From Eimeria necatrix (Eukaryota; Apicomplexa; Conoidasida; Eucoccidiorida; Eimeriidae): DNA of 10,000 nucleotides. The DNA lies in contig NW_013654538.1 in the NCBI RefSeq assembly GCF_000499385.1, forward strand, positions 2,501-12,500. The letters are read 5' to 3'. Positions within the stretch are counted from its first letter, which is position 1. Each line of letters begins with the position of its first letter. Of this stretch, positions 7,945-10,000 are shown in pieces. A program made the position numbers and the translations under genes. The notes under the pieces are model-generated. The model searched no databases, was not told the origin of the DNA, and saw nothing but the letters and a program-made list of their open reading frames with translations.

Positions 7945-8411
7945 GCGCAACCTGGCGCTGATGGCCCACATCGACGCGGGCAAAACCACCACTGGGGAGT
8001 GTCTGCTGCTGCTGGGCCGTTTGCTGGCAGCAAAAGGAAAGGTGGACGAGGGCACTGCAGCCCTCGACTTCCTCCGACAAGTAAACCCTAAACCCTAAAC
8101 CCTAAACCCTAAACCCTAAACCCTTCGGGCGGCTTCAGACGAGGGCAGGGGCGCAGCAGCGAGCTAGTAAACGGCACGGTGCAGGGGCCGCCTGCTGCTG
8201 CTGCTGCTGCTGCTGCGGCTGGCTCCAGATACGATTAAGCTGGGACTGAGGGTTTAGGGTTTAGGGTTTAGGGTTTAGGGTTTGGCTGCAGGAGAGAGAA
8301 CGAGGCATCACCATCCAGGCTGCAGCCTCTCGCCTCCAGTGGCGCGACTTCACAATTAACCTCATCGACACCCCAGGGCATGGCTGCTGCTGCTGCTGCT
8401 GTTGCTGCTGT

Positions 8412-8455
<44 letters not shown>

Positions 8456-8571
8456 TTGGTGCTGCTGCTGCTGCTGCTTCGGGCGCCGGTGATGTGCCTG
8501 CTGCTGCGGAAGTGGAGCGTATTACCGCCGGTGCTGCTGCTGCAGTGTGCTGTCAAGATATGCCGCTGGAT

Positions 8572-8611
<40 letters not shown>

Positions 8612-8746
8612 AGCCACGTGGACTTCTCTGTGGAGGTTGAGCTCTCGCTTGTTGCTGCTGATGGAGTTGTGCTGCTGCTGGATGGCACTCGAGGTGTAGA
8701 AGTCCAGACAGCAGCCATATGGCGTCTGCTGCAGCAGCAGCAGCAG

Positions 8747-8780
<34 letters not shown>

Positions 8781-9040
8781 CCTCGCGGCACATACCACGG
8801 ATATTATTTGCCAACAAAATGGACCGAGACGGGGCGGATGCGGTCAGCTGCTGCTGCTGCTGCTGCTACTGTTGGTGCTATTGCTGCTGTTGCACTTGCA
8901 GCTGCTGCTGCTGCGTGATTTAAAGGGCCTTTAAACTTTGCTGCTGCTGCTGCTGCTGCTGCTGTCAGGACGCATGCCTCCGCTCCGTGCGGCGTCGGCT
9001 GGGGGCCTGGCCACTGCAGCTGAACGTAGCAGTGCGGCCC

Positions 9041-9098
<58 letters not shown>

Positions 9099-9385
9099 AG
9101 CCGCTGCTGCACCTCATAGACCTCACAGACTTGAAGTGCCGCAGCTATTTTAGCCACCCCCTTGGCAGCAGGGGGCTGCCGCTGGTGGAGGAGACGATCC
9201 CGCCTGCTGCGCTGCAGCAGCTGCTGCAGTCTCCTGCAGCAGCAACTGCAGCAGCAGCAGCAGAAGCAGCGGCAGGGCGGCTTGCTGCGTCGCTTGCTGC
9301 TGCAGACGGGGCTGCTGCAGCAGCGGGAAAGTTCTGCTGCTGCTCGAAGACGTCTGTCTTCTCGACGAGGCCTTCGAGGCGCTTG

Positions 9386-9430
<45 letters not shown>

Positions 9431-9580
9431 TGACGACGGAGCTGTGGCTGGCGCTGCGTCGGATTGTGGCTGCGAACTCAGGTGTACATACACCCCAGCG
9501 CTGCCGCTCTCAGCGGGCGTTGCTGCTCACTTCTGCTGCAGTTGCTGCTGCTTGTTGCTGCAGTTCCTGCTGCTTCCTGA

Positions 9581-9612
<32 letters not shown>

Positions 9613-9850
9613 GGTGTGTGTCCGCAGCGGTCCCCATCTTGTTTGGATCTGCGAGAGACACTTGTGGGGTCGAGCTGCTGCTGGATGCTGCTGCTGCGCT
9701 GCTGCCTTCTCCCCTGGAGCTGCCGCTGCCGCTGCAGCGCTGCAGCAGCAGCAAATCGTGTCTTGCTGCCTTCAGCCAGGCCAAGCAGCAGCAGCAGCAG
9801 CGGGAGCAGCGGCGACGCAGCCACGGGTCAGGGCTGACAATGCTTTCCCT

Positions 9851-9884
<34 letters not shown>

Positions 9885-10000
9885 GCAAGTCAGAAGGGAA
9901 GCCTGTTTGCTCCTAGCAGCGCATCTGTTGCTGCTGCTGCTGCAGCAAACGCAGCAGCTGCTGCTGCGTCCGCACTTCTAGGTGGCCCTCTCACATCCCA
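7370..10000 (+). CDS. Organellar elongation factor G (EF-G, probably mitochondrial, EF-G2-like), 3' partial, six exons
   Basis: A translational GTPase that drives translocation or ribosome recycling in an organelle. Proposed exons are 7370-8080, 8292-8377, 8614-8842, 8969-9228, 9321-9481 and 9628 to the edge; all phases agree. The GTPase motifs appear in order: G1 [10 protein letters not shown] (from 7964), G2 region [11 protein letters not shown] followed by [10 protein letters not shown] across the first junction, G3 DTPGH across the second, [10 protein letters not shown]4 NKMD (8813-8824), and G5 VPILFGSA followed by GVELLLDA in exon 6. The start is the first ATG after an in-frame TAG at 7265. 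The first 25 residues hold several Arg and Ala and no acidic residue before Glu, as in a mitochondrial presequence. [14 protein letters not shown] is closer to EF-G2 (GFM2/MEF2) than to EF-G1, but the subtype is not certain and an apicoplast role is possible. Long Ala, Ser and Gln tracts interrupt the G domain. Domains II-V lie beyond the window. Confidence 0.87.
7458..7547 (+). repeat. Six tandem 15-base units coding Ala-Ala-Ala-Pro-Ala-type repeats
   Basis: The unit CTGCAGCTCCTGCTG is repeated exactly five times, plus a sixth copy with one C-to-T change. In the EF-G frame it gives a poly-Ala stretch with Pro every fifth residue, in the N-terminal extension before the G domain. It is one of the few sense-CTG-type tracts inside a probable exon. 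Confidence 0.9.
7887..7939 (+). repeat. CAG run encoding poly-Ala next to EF-G motif G1
   Basis: About 17 uninterrupted CAG/GCA triplets in the EF-G reading frame. They end directly before the Arg-Val-Arg-Asn-Leu strand that opens the G domain. Confidence 0.9.
8081..8291 (+). other. EF-G intron 1 with inverted telomere-like ends
   Basis: Phase-0 intron of 211 bases. It starts GTAAACCCTAAACCCT (array 8083-8124) and ends with TTTAGGG repeats (about 8249-8284) and GGCTGCAG. A CTG run lies at about 8192-8216. The flanking exons encode LDFLRQ and ERERGITIQ, contiguous in EF-G, so the boundaries are well supported. It has the same design as the RPC8 intron 255-449, in an unrelated gene. Confidence 0.85.
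8378..8613 (+). other. EF-G intron 2, apparent GC-AG intron filled with CTG repeats
   Basis: To restore DTPGHVDF, exon 2 must end CCAGG (8377) and exon 3 must start CCACGTGGAC (8614). The intron then begins GCATGG and ends (CTG)nCAG: a GC donor. No GT donor near 8377 restores the motif. The intron is almost all CTG/TTGCTG apart from a unique island at about 8480-8570. Confidence 0.65.
8731..8779 (+). repeat. CAG run encoding poly-Gln inside the EF-G GTPase domain
   Basis: Five Gln, one Arg and ten Gln are inserted between AAIWRLL and [15 protein letters not shown], where normal EF-G has a short helix (WRQADK-type) of about six residues. Confidence 0.9.
8843..8968 (+). other. EF-G intron 3, CTG-rich
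   Basis: Phase-0, 126 bases, GTCAGC to TGTCAG. It contains two CTG tracts around an AT-richer island (about 8915-8940). Its removal joins [10 protein letters not shown] to [18 protein letters not shown], which is contiguous in EF-G proteins. Confidence 0.82.
9042..9096 (+). repeat. CAG run encoding poly-Ala inside EF-G
   Basis: About 18 CAG triplets, read as Ala, inserted between [10 protein letters not shown] and [12 protein letters not shown], at the loop after the LQLxI strand of the G domain. Confidence 0.9.
9229..9320 (+). other. EF-G intron 4 (tentative)
   Basis: The frame carrying [14 protein letters not shown] (up to about 9228) and the frame carrying [18 protein letters not shown] (from 9334) differ, so an intron or frameshift lies between them. 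GT at 9229 and CAG at 9318-9320 give 92 bases, which corrects the frame, but the donor is weak. Shorter alternatives starting at 9289 also correct it. Confidence 0.4.
9482..9627 (+). other. EF-G intron 5, CTG-rich
   Basis: Phase-1, 146 bases, GTGTAC to GTCCGCAG, with CTG runs throughout. Its removal joins [14 protein letters not shown] to AVPILFGSA, the segment leading into motif G5. Confidence 0.85.

Noticed and set aside
7755..7961. Separate small gene starting at the ATG near 7755
   Set aside because: It is out of frame with the EF-G G domain and becomes a poly-Gln run; the ATG at 7370 with an in-frame upstream stop at 7265 is the better start.
1..8291. True chromosome end (telomere)
   Set aside because: TTTAGGG/AAACCCT arrays are short, scattered, in both orientations, and lie inside introns of ordinary genes. 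They are interstitial repeats.
8402..8613. Poly-Leu protein start fused to [12 protein letters not shown]
   Set aside because: This open frame leading into exon 3 is a CTG-repeat intron. Using it would drop the G1 and G2 motifs found upstream and break DTPGHVDF.
1619..9916. Most long open frames of poly-Leu, poly-Cys, poly-Ala, poly-Ser or poly-Gln on either strand
   Set aside because: CAG/CTG runs have no stop in any of six frames, so they generate long open frames everywhere. I kept only frames with varied residues, homology, or phase-consistent splicing.
1..10000. tRNA, rRNA, transposon or integrated virus
   Set aside because: No cloverleaf, rRNA-like segment, transposase, reverse transcriptase motif or terminal repeat pair was visible on either strand.

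Overview
This window looks like nuclear DNA of a coccidian apicomplexan, most probably an Eimeria species, from a repeat-rich chromosome segment. Three things point there. CAG/CTG triplet runs fill exons and introns, giving poly-Gln, poly-Ala and poly-Ser tracts inside otherwise conserved proteins. Telomere-like AAACCCT/TTTAGGG heptamers recur at about fifteen internal places. The genes are split by short spliceosomal introns. The species assignment is inference from these known traits.

Layout. (1) Bases 159-1595, plus strand: the 3' five exons of a gene for the RNA polymerase III subunit RPC8/RPC25 (human POLR3H, Rpb7 family). It ends in the family's Gly-Leu-Gly-x-Leu-Ser-Trp-Trp tail, and its first exon or exons lie upstream of the window or were not recognised. 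(2) About 1626-6767, minus strand: one long, or possibly two, HAAR-rich multi-exon genes that I could not identify. Four introns (5231-5362, 4592-4700, 3536-3675, 3128-3220) join open frames in matching phase, which supports the strand and exon structure. The 3' part (1626-2810) is less certain. (3) 6887-7369: a divergent intergenic segment with a GC-rich palindromic block and a TGCATGCA motif. (4) 7370 to the right edge, plus strand: an organellar (probably mitochondrial) translation elongation factor G with all five GTPase motifs (G1-G5) spread over six exons. It runs off the window.

The genes do not form a pathway. They are independent loci: transcription machinery, an unknown, and organellar translation. 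What links them is architecture. In at least four introns the splice donor is GT placed directly in front of AAACCC telomere-type repeats, and several introns have AAACCCT arrays at the 5' end and TTTAGGG arrays at the 3' end, so their ends could pair. Triplet runs are also partitioned: read in the gene's own sense, exons mostly carry CAG and introns mostly carry CTG. These two patterns are the most interesting content of the window. Almost every other long open frame here is a shadow of the triplet repeats.
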